In this document: in pieces, positions 25,354 to 33,957 of the stretch | Layout: every line of letters begins with the position of its first letter | Numbering within the stretch: position 1 is the first letter of the stretch | Assembly (NCBI GenBank): GCA_963775315.1 | Contig: CAVZIN010000007.1 | Span: forward strand, 744,001-808,000 | Direction: 5' to 3' | From: CAWGHZ01 sp963775315 | GTDB lineage: Bacteria; Pseudomonadota; Alphaproteobacteria; MPNO01; DASWLB01 | Length of the DNA: 64,000 nt | Notes under the pieces: model-generated | What the model was told of the DNA's origin: nothing | Seen by the model: only the letters and a program-made list of their open reading frames with translations | The model's database searches: none | Translations under genes and position numbers: made by a program

Positions 25354-25890
25354 GTGGCAAACCCGGCAATCACCGACGACGACGCGCACGCGGCGGGCCT
25401 TCCCGACGCGGCGGCGGCCACCAAGGGATGGAGCGGCAAGAAGCTGGTCCTTGTGGTCGTGCTGCCGGCGCTGCTGGTCGTCGGCGGAGGCGCCGCCGCC
25501 TTCTTTACCGGCGCGCTCGACGGCATCATGGGCGGCGGTGCCAAGACCGAGCAGGCCGCGACAGCGAAGAAGCCGGCCAACGGGCCGGCGGTGTTCTTCG
25601 ACCTGCCCGAAATGCTGGTCAACCTGAACAGCCAGGGCGCCCGCGCGAGCTTCCTCAAGATCACGGTCAGCCTCGAGATCGGCGACCAGCAGGACATTCC
25701 GCGCATCAAGGAAGTGCTGCCGCGCATCATGGACAACTTCCAGGTCTACCTGCGCGAGCTGCGGCTCGACGACCTGCGCGGCTCGGCCGGCATGTACCGG
25801 CTGCGCGAGGAGCTGCTCGCGCGCGTCAACGCGGCGGTGGCGCCCGTGAAGGTGCGCGACGTGCTGTTCAAGGAAATGCTGGTTCAGTAG
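25354..25890 (+). CDS. fliL: Flagellar stator-associated protein FliL
   Basis: A 178-aa inner-membrane protein that surrounds the stator and supports torque. A cytoplasmic N-tail is followed by one helix (LVLVVVLPALLVVGGGAAAFF), a linker, then the FliL domain: AVFFDLPEMLVNLNSQGARA, LKITVSLEIGDQQDIPRIKE, VLPRIMDNFQVYLRELR, LDDLRGSAGMYRLREELLAR and VRDVLFKEMLVQ. The start is GTG 25354. It is followed after 8 bp by fliM, the conserved fliL-fliM pairing. Confidence 0.95.
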   Translation: MANPAITDDDAHAAGLPDAAAATKGWSGKKLVLVVVLPALLVVGGGAAAFFTGALDGIMGGGAKTEQAATAKKPANGPAVFFDLPEMLVNLNSQGARASFLKITVSLEIGDQQDIPRIKEVLPRIMDNFQVYLRELRLDDLRGSAGMYRLREELLARVNAAVAPVKVRDVLFKEMLVQ

Positions 25891-25898
25891 GGGTATCG

Positions 25899-26966
25899 AT
25901 GGCCGAAGCGCCAGAGGACGGAAACGCGCCCGAAGCGGGCGCCGAGGACGGCGCCGCGCCGGGCTGGGAGGCGGCGCTCGCCGGCACGGGCAGCGAATCG
26001 CCCGCCCGGGTGCTCAACCAGGACGAGATCGATTCGCTGCTCGGGCTCTCCGACGAGGGCGAGGTGGACGGCGCCCGGTCGGGCATCCAGGCGATCGTCA
26101 ACTCGGCGCTGGTGTCCTACGAGCGCCTGCCGATGCTCGAGGTGGTGTTCGACCGCCTCGTGCGCATGCTGACGACCAGCCTGCGCAACTTCACCTCCGA
26201 CAACGTCGAGGTCTCGCTCGACGGAATTACCTCGATCCGCTTTGGCGACTACCTGAATTCCATCCCGCTGCCGGCCATCCTGTCGGTGTTCAAGGCGGAG
26301 GAGTGGGACAATTACGGGCTGCTGACGGTCGACTCGCCGATGATCTACTCGATCGTCGACGTGCTGCTCGGCGGCCGGCGCGGCACAGCGCAGATGCGTA
26401 TCGAGGGCCGCCCCTACACCACCATCGAGCGCACGCTGGTCGAGCGCATGGTGCAGGTCATTCTCAACGACCTCTGCGCCGCATTCGATCCTTTGTCGCC
26501 GGTGACGTTCCGCTACGAGCGGCTGGAGACCAATCCGCGCTTCGCCACCATCGCGCGCGCGGCCAACGCGGCGATCCTCGCGAAGCTCCGCATCGACATG
26601 GAGGATCGCGGCGGCCGGCTGGAGCTCTGCCTGCCCTATGCCACGCTCGAGCCGGTGCGCGAGCTCCTGCTGCAGATGTTCATGGGCGAGAAGTTCGGCC
26701 GCGACTCGATCTGGGAGGTCCACCTGGCGCAGGAGCTGTGGAAGACCGGGGTCGAGATCGAGGCGGTGCTCGATCAGGTCACGGTTTCGCTCAACGAGGT
26801 GCTCAACCTGAAGGTCGGCAGCCGGATCATGCTGAACGCGACGCCCGAATCGGAGATCGAGCTGCGCTGCGGCGAGGTGCCGCTGTTCTCTGGCGCGATG
26901 GGCCGCAAGGGCGCCAACATCTCGGTCCGTGTCGAGGACCGCGCGACGCGCCGGAGGCCGCTATGA
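25899..26966 (+). CDS. fliM: Flagellar motor switch protein FliM
   Basis: A 355-aa C-ring switch component that binds CheY-P and links FliG to FliN. After an acidic N-tail it has the LNQDEIDSLLG motif, then the middle domain: NSALVSYERLPMLEVVFDRL, RMLTTSLRNFTSDNVEV, MIYSIVDVLLGGRRG and FTTIER-like YTTIERTLVERM. A C-terminal SpoA/FliN-like part ends SLNEVLNLKVGSRIML. ATG 25899 begins MAEAPEDG; the ORF upstream is shadow of fliL. Its stop overlaps the next gene by 4 bp. Confidence 0.96.
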   Translation: MAEAPEDGNAPEAGAEDGAAPGWEAALAGTGSESPARVLNQDEIDSLLGLSDEGEVDGARSGIQAIVNSALVSYERLPMLEVVFDRLVRMLTTSLRNFTSDNVEVSLDGITSIRFGDYLNSIPLPAILSVFKAEEWDNYGLLTVDSPMIYSIVDVLLGGRRGTAQMRIEGRPYTTIERTLVERMVQVILNDLCAAFDPLSPVTFRYERLETNPRFATIARAANAAILAKLRIDMEDRGGRLELCLPYATLEPVRELLLQMFMGEKFGRDSIWEVHLAQELWKTGVEIEAVLDQVTVSLNEVLNLKVGSRIMLNATPESEIELRCGEVPLFSGAMGRKGANISVRVEDRATRRRPL

Positions 26967-27493
26967 ACTCGCCCCTTCTGTCCGCCGGGCTCGACCTGCT
27001 GGTCGCATCGCTGCTCGTCGCCGTCATCGTCTACGCCATCCGGCTTAACCGCATGCTCGCCGGGATGCGCGCGGGCAAGGAGGAGCTCGCCGCAACCATC
27101 ACGCGGTTCGACGCCGCCGCCGCCCATGCCGAGCGCGCCGTGGCGGCGATGGGCGCCGCCGCCGCCGAGGCCGGCAAGGGTCTTGATTCTGCCATCGCCG
27201 AGGCGACCGCCCTCCGCGACGAGCTGGTGTTTCTCGCCGAGCGGGGCGACGGCATCGCTGCCCGCCTCGCCGGCACGCCGTCGCCCAAGGCTCCGCCCGC
27301 CGCCGCTCCGACCCCGCCCGCGAAGCCGCGCCCGCGTCCCACGGTCGTCGCCGACGTGGCCGAGCACCCGGCGCACGCCGCCGCCCGGCCCGCGCGCCCC
27401 GAATGGGCGAAGCCGGCCGCGCCGCTCACCGAGGTGTCGGTCGCCGAGCGCGAGCTTCTGCACGCGATGCAGAAGGCGCGCGCCGCGAGCTGA
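26963..27493 (+). CDS. DUF6468 family membrane protein
   Basis: A 176-aa protein with an N-terminal helix (LDLLVASLLVAVIVYAIRL), a helical, probably coiled-coil stretch (about residues 35-95, rich in Ala/Glu), a Pro/Ala-rich linker and a conserved C-terminus EVSVAERELLHAMQKARAAS. It matches the DUF6468 family found in alphaproteobacterial flagellar clusters; no function is established. The ATG overlaps the fliM stop (ATGA), so it is co-translated with the motor genes and probably serves the flagellum. Confidence 0.78.
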   Translation: MNSPLLSAGLDLLVASLLVAVIVYAIRLNRMLAGMRAGKEELAATITRFDAAAAHAERAVAAMGAAAAEAGKGLDSAIAEATALRDELVFLAERGDGIAARLAGTPSPKAPPAAAPTPPAKPRPRPTVVADVAEHPAHAAARPARPEWAKPAAPLTEVSVAERELLHAMQKARAAS

Positions 27494-27499
27494 CCTCCC

Positions 27500-28186
27500 A
27501 TGAAGCTGGTCCCGCGTCTCCGCCTGCCGCGTCCGCGCCTGCTGCCGATGGTGATCTTCGCCGCCGCCGCGCTCCTCAGCGTGCGGGTGGGCCATCTGTG
27601 GCAGGACGTTTCGCTCGCGGTCGGCGCGACCGGCGAGGCCCAGGCTCCCGCCGCCAGCGGCAAAGCGCCCGCCGCCTCCGAGGCGAAGCCGGGCGCGCAG
27701 CCAGCCGCCCCCGCCACGCCGGCCGGCCAGTCGGCCATCGAACCCGCGCGGTTCGGCTCCGAGGGGCCGGCGCTCACCGAGCAGGAGATCGCGGTCCTCG
27801 AGAAACTCTCGAAGCGGCGCGATGCGCTCGACGCGCGCGAGCGCGACATCGACCTCCGCGCCAACATGCTCGCCGCCACCGAGAAGCGCATCGAGGCGAA
27901 GCTCGCGGAGCTCAAGAAGATCCAGGCGGACATCGCCTCGCTGCTACAGCGCCACGACGCGGAGCAGAAGGCGAAGCTCAAGAACCTGGTCAAGATCTAC
28001 GAGAACATGAAGCCGAAGGACGCCGCGGCGATCTTCGCCAAGCTCGACCTGCCGATCGTGCTCGACGTGATCGAGGGCATGAGGGTGCAGAGCTCGGGCG
28101 CGATCCTCGCCCAGATGGACCCGTCGCGCGCCCAGATGGTCACCGCGGCGATCGCTGACCGCCACAAGCTCCCGAAGATGCCGTAG
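27500..28186 (+). CDS. motE: MotE-type flagellar chaperone (MgtE N-domain)
   Basis: A 228-aa exported or anchored protein: an N-terminal hydrophobic helix, an Ala/Pro linker (residues about 45-85), then a coiled coil (LEKLSKRRDALDARERDIDL through LKKIQADIASLLQ). The C-terminal MgtE-like domain has KIYENMKPKDAAAIFAKLDL and LAQMDPSRAQMVTAAIADR. This is the layout of MotE, a periplasmic chaperone of MotC in rhizobia. It lies 6 bp after the DUF6468 gene and ends the fliL-fliM unit. MotC itself is not in the window, so the gene name is provisional. Confidence 0.8.
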   Translation: MKLVPRLRLPRPRLLPMVIFAAAALLSVRVGHLWQDVSLAVGATGEAQAPAASGKAPAASEAKPGAQPAAPATPAGQSAIEPARFGSEGPALTEQEIAVLEKLSKRRDALDARERDIDLRANMLAATEKRIEAKLAELKKIQADIASLLQRHDAEQKAKLKNLVKIYENMKPKDAAAIFAKLDLPIVLDVIEGMRVQSSGAILAQMDPSRAQMVTAAIADRHKLPKMP

Positions 28187-28206
28187 GCGCGGCCGGCGGC
28201 GCAGCC

Positions 28207-30552
28207 TTACCCGACCTCGACCACGTAGTCCCGCCCCGCCCATTGCCCGGTCGCCCGGTCGCGCAGGGTGAAGACGAGCCGCGCGCCGGGCCCGAGCCGC
28301 CGGGCCGGGATCTCGGCGATGGCGACGGCGAAGCCGCACGGGTGAGTATCGGTATCCTCGGCCGTGGCCCAGCCGTCCGTCGACCAGTGTAGCGTCGCCG
28401 GCGCCTCGACCAGGAAGCGGAGCCCACAGCCGGCGGCGAGGCGCGTGATCGGCGCGCGCCGCGACCAGTGGCCCCAGCGCGGCACCGGCGGCGCGGCGTA
28501 GCGCCGGGCGACCACCCCCAGCCGGTCGACCGGCTGGCCGGAATTGCGCGCGATGACCAGCTTCACGAACTCGGCATGCGCCCAGACCAGCGGCATGGCC
28601 GAACCGGTCGGCTGGCCGGGAAACAGGTACCGGTCGGGCAGGGGGTCCGCGTCCCAGATCTGCTCCGGGATCAGCTTGCCGCGCCCCGCCATCCGGTCCA
28701 TCGCCTCGAGATAGGGCAGCGGGTCGTCACCGGCGGCCAGGGCATAGTGGCCGCGCTCGCCGGTGAGCAGCGGCCACAGCCGCCCGATCCCGACGCCGAG
28801 GAAAGGGTCGCCGTCGGCGGTTTCGCCATAGCCGTCCTGGTTGTAGCGATGCCAGGAGGGCCCGTTCGGCGTCTCGACCTTGAGCTCCCCGTCGATCACG
28901 CGGACCGAAGCCGCCACCACGGGATGGTCGGCGGCGCGGATGCCGAACCGAACGAGCTGAAGAAAGTCGGTCGAGACCAATTCGGACGCCGCGATGGTCC
29001 GGCCCGGCCCCAGGTTGCGCAGCTCGATCGCATCGCCCATCGCGGCCGGGTTCTCGAGGACGCGCGCCGGCGCGGTACGCACGTAGTGTGCGTCGATCCC
29101 ATAGCGCGCCGCTAGCGCGCCGCCCTTTGCCGCCGTCCAGTCCTCGACATGGGCGGCCCAGTCGTCCGCGATGTCGCGCGCGAGTCCGTCGAGCGGCGCG
29201 GGCAGCAACTCGGCGCCGGCCGCCAGCGCGGCGATGCAGGTGGCGAGGGTGAAGGGGTTGATGCCGGCGATCTCCTCCCATCGGTCCTGGTCGGTCGCGG
29301 GCCCGTTGCGCGCGATGAAGCCGAGGGCGCGGCGCACCATGTCGCTCACCCCGATATCGCCGAGCGCCTTCCGCTCGGCGAGCGCGGCGGCCAGGATCAC
29401 CGGCCACGCCACCTCGTCGAGCTGCACGCCCTGCCAATTCGGCGTGCCGCCGAGCCACTGGTTCTGCTGCCAGCGCCCGTCGGTGAGTTGGGTCGCGATC
29501 AAATAGCGCAGAATGTCGCGCGCTTCGCCGAGCGCGCCGAGCGCCACCAGCGCGAGCGCGCTTTCCACCAGGTCGCGGGGCCAGACCAGGTGATAGCCGC
29601 CGATGTCGTCCTTTGCGCTGCCCCACGGGATGGAGAGGCTCGCCACCATGGCGCCGGGATAGGTCTTGTCCTGGTGGCTGCGCAGAACCATGGCCGACAT
29701 GCGGAGCTGGTGGGCGAGCTCGGGCGACAGGTGGGCGTGGACGTGCGGCGCCGGGTGCCAGGAGCGCCAGCGCGCGACGTGCTCGTTCCAGACCGTGTCG
29801 AAATCCTGCACCAGTGCCGAGATCGCGAGCGTCGCCGCCGAGTCGGTCGAGCCCGAGAAGGCGAGGGCGAGCGTCGCGCGGCGCGGTAGCGCGCCCATCA
29901 GCGCCACGTTGCCCGGACCGGCATTGCGCCAGCGCCAGGTCATCTTGCCGTTGGCGCGAAAGTCCTGCCAGCCGTCGCTGTCCCCGACACAACCCGCGCT
30001 GGCGGCGAGCCAGGCATCGGCCTGTGTGTCGTCGGCCGCCGCGAGGGCGAGGCCGAAGGGACCCTGCTCGGCGCCGAGGACGGTACGGCCCCGCTCGGCG
30101 TAGACCGTTGCGACATTGCCGTGGCCCGTGCCGCCCAGATGTGGCGCGAGAAGGGCATAGGGAAAAAGGGTGGCGTCTCCTTCCAGAACCACCTCGATCA
30201 ACAACACGTCGCGCGCCGGGTCGGGGGCGATGCGCTGGATCAGGCGGAAGCGCTCGTGGGCGTGGACGACCTGCACTGCCGGAATGCCGGGGGCAGGGGT
30301 GGTGACGACGTGCGTCCCCAGACGCTTCACCTCGCACCAGAACCCCTCGCCATCGCCGACGATGAATCCGAGGTCGCGGATCTGCGGCAGGTCGACGCGC
30401 GGGTAGTACACCTCGTTGACGATGCCGAACCCGACCGTGAACCACAGCCGGGCCGGCCCCAGCGCGGTTCCCACCATGTCCTTGGCGCTCGACGCCCATG
30501 TGGGGGAGATGCCCGGCCCGCCGGGCGCAAACCCATTGTCCTGCTGTGACAT
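28207..30552 (-). CDS. Glycoside hydrolase family 15 glucoamylase
   Basis: A 781-aa inverting glucan exo-hydrolase predicted to release glucose from alpha-1,4 glucans. It has the N-terminal beta domain of bacterial GH15 (GPARLWFTVGFGIVNEVYYP, LGFIVGDGEGFW) and an (alpha/alpha)6 catalytic domain with GGYHLVWPRDLVESALALV, DGRWQQNQWLGGTP, a GYGETADGDPF loop and RGHYALAAG. No signal peptide is evident, so it is probably cytosolic and acts on storage glucan. ATG 30552 is chosen over 30663 because the first 37 codons of the longer frame overlap the promoter and lack family similarity. It is divergent from the first PRC-barrel gene. Confidence 0.92.
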   Translation of the reverse strand: MSQQDNGFAPGGPGISPTWASSAKDMVGTALGPARLWFTVGFGIVNEVYYPRVDLPQIRDLGFIVGDGEGFWCEVKRLGTHVVTTPAPGIPAVQVVHAHERFRLIQRIAPDPARDVLLIEVVLEGDATLFPYALLAPHLGGTGHGNVATVYAERGRTVLGAEQGPFGLALAAADDTQADAWLAASAGCVGDSDGWQDFRANGKMTWRWRNAGPGNVALMGALPRRATLALAFSGSTDSAATLAISALVQDFDTVWNEHVARWRSWHPAPHVHAHLSPELAHQLRMSAMVLRSHQDKTYPGAMVASLSIPWGSAKDDIGGYHLVWPRDLVESALALVALGALGEARDILRYLIATQLTDGRWQQNQWLGGTPNWQGVQLDEVAWPVILAAALAERKALGDIGVSDMVRRALGFIARNGPATDQDRWEEIAGINPFTLATCIAALAAGAELLPAPLDGLARDIADDWAAHVEDWTAAKGGALAARYGIDAHYVRTAPARVLENPAAMGDAIELRNLGPGRTIAASELVSTDFLQLVRFGIRAADHPVVAASVRVIDGELKVETPNGPSWHRYNQDGYGETADGDPFLGVGIGRLWPLLTGERGHYALAAGDDPLPYLEAMDRMAGRGKLIPEQIWDADPLPDRYLFPGQPTGSAMPLVWAHAEFVKLVIARNSGQPVDRLGVVARRYAAPPVPRWGHWSRRAPITRLAAGCGLRFLVEAPATLHWSTDGWATAEDTDTHPCGFAVAIAEIPARRLGPGARLVFTLRDRATGQWAGRDYVVEVG

Positions 30553-30590
30553 TTTTCGGTCCTGCCGCCTTCCGACCGCCCGCCGATTCA

Positions 30591-30615
30591 GGAACGATCG
30601 CCCAATGTCCGCGTT
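30591..30615 (+). promoter_or_regulatory. EcfG-type general-stress promoter for PRC-barrel gene
   Basis: GGAAC at 30591-30595, a 16-bp spacer, and CGTT at 30612-30615: an exact match to the alphaproteobacterial EcfG consensus GGAAC-N16/17-CGTT, 40 bp before the PRC-barrel ATG. On the minus strand the same DNA reads AGAAC-N16-CGTT (one mismatch), facing the glucoamylase gene, so the site may fire both ways. PRC-barrel proteins are typical members of PhyR-EcfG regulons. Confidence 0.68.
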
Positions 30616-30654
30616 CTCCCGTGGCAAGCCGGCCAAACGGAAGGAGCGTACACC

Positions 30655-31173
30655 ATGACACACAAAGCGTTACTGGCCATCGCCAGCGCGACCCTCCTGC
30701 TGTCGGCCGCGGGGGCGGCGACCGCAGACGAGAATCATTACATGGGGAATGGCCACACCAGCGTGAATGGCGACATCACCAATCGCGTGAACGGCGAGCA
30801 CCCGACCGACCGCAGCAATATGGGAATGCAGCAGGGCTCGCCCGAGACCGAGCGGCATGCGCTTCCCCAGAACTCCTATCTCAGGGGCATCCGCAATGCC
30901 GATCTGATCGCGAGCGATCGGGCTCTGCTCGGAAAGCCTGTGCTCAACGCGACCGGGCGGAAGATCGGCGAGGTGAGCCGCATCACGCCGGACGGCGTGG
31001 TCATCTCCATCGGCCATGAGATGGGCATCGGGGCGCACGACGTTCTGCTGAAGCCGGACCAGTTGACCGCGACTCGTGAGCACGGCGGGCTGGCGGTGAT
31101 CTCCAGCCTGAACGAGGGCCAGCTCGAGCACATGCCCGACTACAAGCCCGGCGGCCGGGAAATGTCGCGGTGA
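30655..31173 (+). CDS. Exported PRC-barrel domain protein, copy 1
   Basis: A 172-aa periplasmic protein with a signal peptide (LAIASATLLLSAAGAATA, cleavage near residue 24). A polar segment, NHYMGNGHTSVNGDITNRVN, precedes a PRC-barrel-like domain: LLGKPVLNATGRKIGEVSRI, ITPDGVVISIGHEMGIGAHD and VLLKPDQLTATREHGGLAVIS. The biochemical role is unknown. It is clearly paralogous to the next gene. An exact EcfG-type promoter lies 40 bp upstream and a terminator follows, so it is a single stress-induced transcript. Confidence 0.75.
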   Translation: MTHKALLAIASATLLLSAAGAATADENHYMGNGHTSVNGDITNRVNGEHPTDRSNMGMQQGSPETERHALPQNSYLRGIRNADLIASDRALLGKPVLNATGRKIGEVSRITPDGVVISIGHEMGIGAHDVLLKPDQLTATREHGGLAVISSLNEGQLEHMPDYKPGGREMSR

Positions 31174-31178
31174 GCCCA

Positions 31179-31206
31179 GCGGGCGCGGGACATCCGCGCC
31201 CGCTTT
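31179..31206 (+). terminator. Intrinsic terminator after PRC-barrel copy 1
   Basis: GCGGGCGCG (31179-31187) pairs perfectly with CGCGCCCGC (31195-31203) around a 7-nt loop, followed by TTT. It separates the two PRC-barrel genes into independent transcripts. Confidence 0.62.
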
Positions 31207-31242
31207 CCTGACAGTACGAGGGGGGCGGAAAGGAGTACGAGA

Positions 31243-31995
31243 ATGCGATACCAGTTGATGATTGCGGTCGCGAGCGCGGCCTTGCTCGCCACTTCCGGCG
31301 CGGGCATGGCGGCTTATCAGGGCGACCATTACAACGGCGGCGCCGGCACCACCGCGAACGGCGAGGTGACGCCGCGTGTGAATGCGGCCCATCCGATCCA
31401 GCCGTCGATCGACAGCACGACGTCGGAGACGACGCCGCGGACGATGAAGGACTATCAGAACGGCAATGGCGCGAACGGGCCGGCCATGGGCAACCCGTCC
31501 GGCAGCCAGTCCATGAGCAACGAGTTGGCGAACGGCTCGGGCGCCATGGAAAATCACAACGGCATGCGCTCGAACGATAACGAGAGCATGTCGCAGGAGC
31601 GCAACGAGCATCGCAGCGGCATGAACGAGCACGGCAGCCGGATGAACCAGACGCAGCGCATGGCGGCGCTGATCGGGCGGCCGGTGCTCAACGACCAGGG
31701 CCAGCAGATCGGCAACGTGGTGCAGCCGACGGATGACGGGCTGGTGATCGCGACCGGCCAGTATCTCGGCATGGGCCAGCATGAGGTGCTTCTGCGGTCG
31801 TCGCACGTGCGGATCAACCGCGAGAATGGCGGTCTGATCATCCGCACCGACCTCAGCCGCGACAAGCTCGGCGACCTGCCGAGCTACAACGCACAGCCGA
31901 ACCCGAATCCTCAGGCGCTCTACAACGTGCCGGAGAATGAGGCGTCAGGTGCGGCAGGCCGCGACAATGCGATCGGCAGCGGGATGAGCCACTGA
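31243..31995 (+). CDS. Exported PRC-barrel domain protein, copy 2
   Basis: A 250-aa paralogue of the preceding gene. The signal peptide ends near MAAYQ, followed by DHYNGGAGTTANGEVTPRVN, the same motif as in copy 1. A long Asn/Ser/Met-rich low-complexity region spans about residues 65-135 (repeated S-M-S-N-E, N-G-M-R, N-E-H motifs). The PRC-barrel domain then reads LIGRPVLNDQGQQIGNVVQP and IATGQYLGMGQHEVLLRSS. It differs from copy 1 mainly by the low-complexity insert and a longer tail. It has a strong AAAGGAG ribosome site. The function is unknown. Confidence 0.72.
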   Translation: MRYQLMIAVASAALLATSGAGMAAYQGDHYNGGAGTTANGEVTPRVNAAHPIQPSIDSTTSETTPRTMKDYQNGNGANGPAMGNPSGSQSMSNELANGSGAMENHNGMRSNDNESMSQERNEHRSGMNEHGSRMNQTQRMAALIGRPVLNDQGQQIGNVVQPTDDGLVIATGQYLGMGQHEVLLRSSHVRINRENGGLIIRTDLSRDKLGDLPSYNAQPNPNPQALYNVPENEASGAAGRDNAIGSGMSH

Positions 31996-32037
31996 TCCTC
32001 GGTCTGCCCTTCACGGGCAGGATCGGTCGGACGAGAC

Positions 32038-32073
32038 GGCGCGGCGCGGGGAAACCCGCGCCGCGCCATTTTG
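32038..32073 (+). terminator. Strong intrinsic terminator after PRC-barrel copy 2
   Basis: A perfect 13-bp stem, GGCGCGGCGCGGG (32038-32050) with CCCGCGCCGCGCC (32055-32067), GAAA tetraloop, then ATTTTG. It lies 43 bp after the stop. A smaller hairpin CTGCCC/GGGCAG sits just before it at 32004-32020. It is between convergent genes, but the T run is on the plus side only. Confidence 0.75.
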
Positions 32074-32079
32074 CCCCTC

Positions 32080-33774
32080 TCAGCGGATATAGGCTTCCGA
32101 GGCATAGCGTCGGAGCATGCGCTGGCTGTTGAAGTAGCTGGCGATCTTGCTGATGCCCTGCTTCATCATCCAGATCCAGCGCGCACGGTCGTGGGCGTAA
32201 AGCGGCAGCACCACCTTCTCGAGCTTGTCGTAAAGCGCGGCCGCGTCGGCCGCGGTGGTGACGCCGGGACCGTCGCCGCCGATCGACCAGCCGGTCACCC
32301 CGTCGATGCAGGCCTCGACCCACCAGCCGTCGAGAATCGAGAGGTTGAGCACGCCGTTCAGCGCGGCCTTCATGCCGCTGGTGCCCGACGCCTCCATCGG
32401 TGGAAGCGGGGTGTTGAGCCAGACGTCGGCGCCGGCGACCAGGACCTTGGCCAGGTCGAGGTCGTAGCCCGGCAGGAAAGTCGCCGGCAGCGTGCCGTCG
32501 AGCTCGCGCATCCGTCCCTCGATTTCGGCGATCATGCGCTTGCCTTCGAGATCCCTGGGATGCGCCTTCCCCGACATGACGAGTTGGAACGGGTATTTGC
32601 GCGCGAGTGCGGCCAGCCGGTCGAGGTCCGTGAACAGCAGATCGGGCCGCTTATAACCGGTCATCCGCCGGGCGAAGGCGAGAATGGGCTTCTCGGGATC
32701 GAGCGCGATTCCGCGCGAATCGCGCACCAGCGCGATCAGGTTGCGCTTCGCCTCCGCGTGCGCCTGCCAGACCGCCTGATCGTCGAGCTGATCCGCACGC
32801 ACCAGAAGCTCGGGCTCGTGCGACCAGTTGGGCAGCAGCGCCTGGTAGAGCTTGGCGAAGCTCGCATGCGTCCAGGTGGCGGCGTGCACCCCGTTGGTGA
32901 CGGCGCGGATGTGGTAGCCCGGATACATGAGGGTCGCGGTCTCGGCGTGCTTGCGGGCGACGCCGTTGACGTAGCCGGCGAGCGCGAGGGCAAGGCAGGT
33001 CATGTTCATCCGGTCGACCCCGGCAAGCGCCTTGAGCTCGCCCGGCTCGATCAACTCCTCCATCACCGCGTGCACCGTCTCATAGGAGAACCGGTCGGTC
33101 GCGGCCTCGACCGGCGTGTGGGTGGTGAAGATGCACATCTCGCGCACCCGCGCGATGTCGTAGGCCGATTCGCCCGCCACCCGCTTGGTCGGGTGTTGGA
33201 AGCGGGCGAGCAGCTCCACGGCGAGCAGCGCCGCATGGCCTTCGTTCAAGTGATAGGTGTGAATCGAGAAGCCCAGCGCCTGCAGCATCCGCACCCCGCC
33301 GACCCCGAGCACGATCTCCTGCTTCAGCCGGTAGGCCTCGCCATCCCCATAGAGATGGTGGGTGATGTCGCGGTCGCGGGGGTCGTTCTCGGCGAAGTCG
33401 GTATCGAGGAACAGCACCGGCACGTCCTTGCCGTGCGGGGCGGCGTGAACGTACATCCAGGCGCGGACCCAGACCTCGCGCCCTTCGATCTCGACCGCAA
33501 CCATGGCGGGCAGGGGCTTTGCCCAGGCGGTCGGGTCCCAGGGGTCGTCGCGCTCGACCTGGTTGCCGGCCGCGTCGATCTCCTGGCGGAAATATCCGGC
33601 CCGGCTGACCAGCGTGACGAACACCACGGGAACCTCGAGGTCGGCGCAGCTCCGCACCATGTCGCCCGCGAGCACGCCGAGCCCGCCGCTATAGGTGTGG
33701 ATCTCCGAGCGAAGCGCGATCTCCATCGAGAAATAGGCGATGCGGGTCGCGTTGAGAAACGGGTGGATCGGCAT
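32080..33774 (-). CDS. glgP: Alpha-glucan phosphorylase (short GT35 form)
   Basis: Releases glucose-1-phosphate from glycogen or maltodextrin using PLP; 564 aa, the short DUF3417-less class. Seen are IAYFSMEIALRSEIHTYSGG, GVLAGDMVRSCADL, HLNEGHAALLAVELL, AVTNGVHAATWT, FARRMTGYKRPDLLF, and the PLP loop PPMEASGTSGMKAALNGVLN. ATG 33774 has AGAGGTG at the right distance; a GTG at 33783 overlaps that site and is less likely. With the nearby GH15 glucoamylase it suggests local management of storage glucan. A FNR-like box lies about 55 bp upstream. Confidence 0.93.
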   Translation of the reverse strand: MPIHPFLNATRIAYFSMEIALRSEIHTYSGGLGVLAGDMVRSCADLEVPVVFVTLVSRAGYFRQEIDAAGNQVERDDPWDPTAWAKPLPAMVAVEIEGREVWVRAWMYVHAAPHGKDVPVLFLDTDFAENDPRDRDITHHLYGDGEAYRLKQEIVLGVGGVRMLQALGFSIHTYHLNEGHAALLAVELLARFQHPTKRVAGESAYDIARVREMCIFTTHTPVEAATDRFSYETVHAVMEELIEPGELKALAGVDRMNMTCLALALAGYVNGVARKHAETATLMYPGYHIRAVTNGVHAATWTHASFAKLYQALLPNWSHEPELLVRADQLDDQAVWQAHAEAKRNLIALVRDSRGIALDPEKPILAFARRMTGYKRPDLLFTDLDRLAALARKYPFQLVMSGKAHPRDLEGKRMIAEIEGRMRELDGTLPATFLPGYDLDLAKVLVAGADVWLNTPLPPMEASGTSGMKAALNGVLNLSILDGWWVEACIDGVTGWSIGGDGPGVTTAADAAALYDKLEKVVLPLYAHDRARWIWMMKQGISKIASYFNSQRMLRRYASEAYIR

Positions 33775-33827
33775 CGTCGGCACCTCTGGCGGGGTTCCGG
33801 GTTATGCCCCATAACCGGAATGTAACC

Positions 33828-33841
33828 CTGATCTGGATCAA
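33828..33841 (-). promoter_or_regulatory. FNR/Anr/FixK-like box upstream of glgP
   Basis: On the minus strand TTGAT-CCAG-ATCAG matches the FNR-type consensus TTGAT-N4-ATCAA with one mismatch. It is centred about 60 bp before the glgP start and about 124 bp before the divergent DUF2934 start, suiting oxygen-dependent control of glucan breakdown. The rest of the 183-bp gap has no gene. Confidence 0.45.
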
Positions 33842-33957
33842 TGCGCGGGGGCGCCCCTCGCCTTACACACATGGCATTACCATATGGAGTGCGGGAAGCG
33901 CGTTCCCAGGGGGCGCGGTGCCGCGGGCGCGCGGGGCGGACGAAAGGAGAGGAGCCG

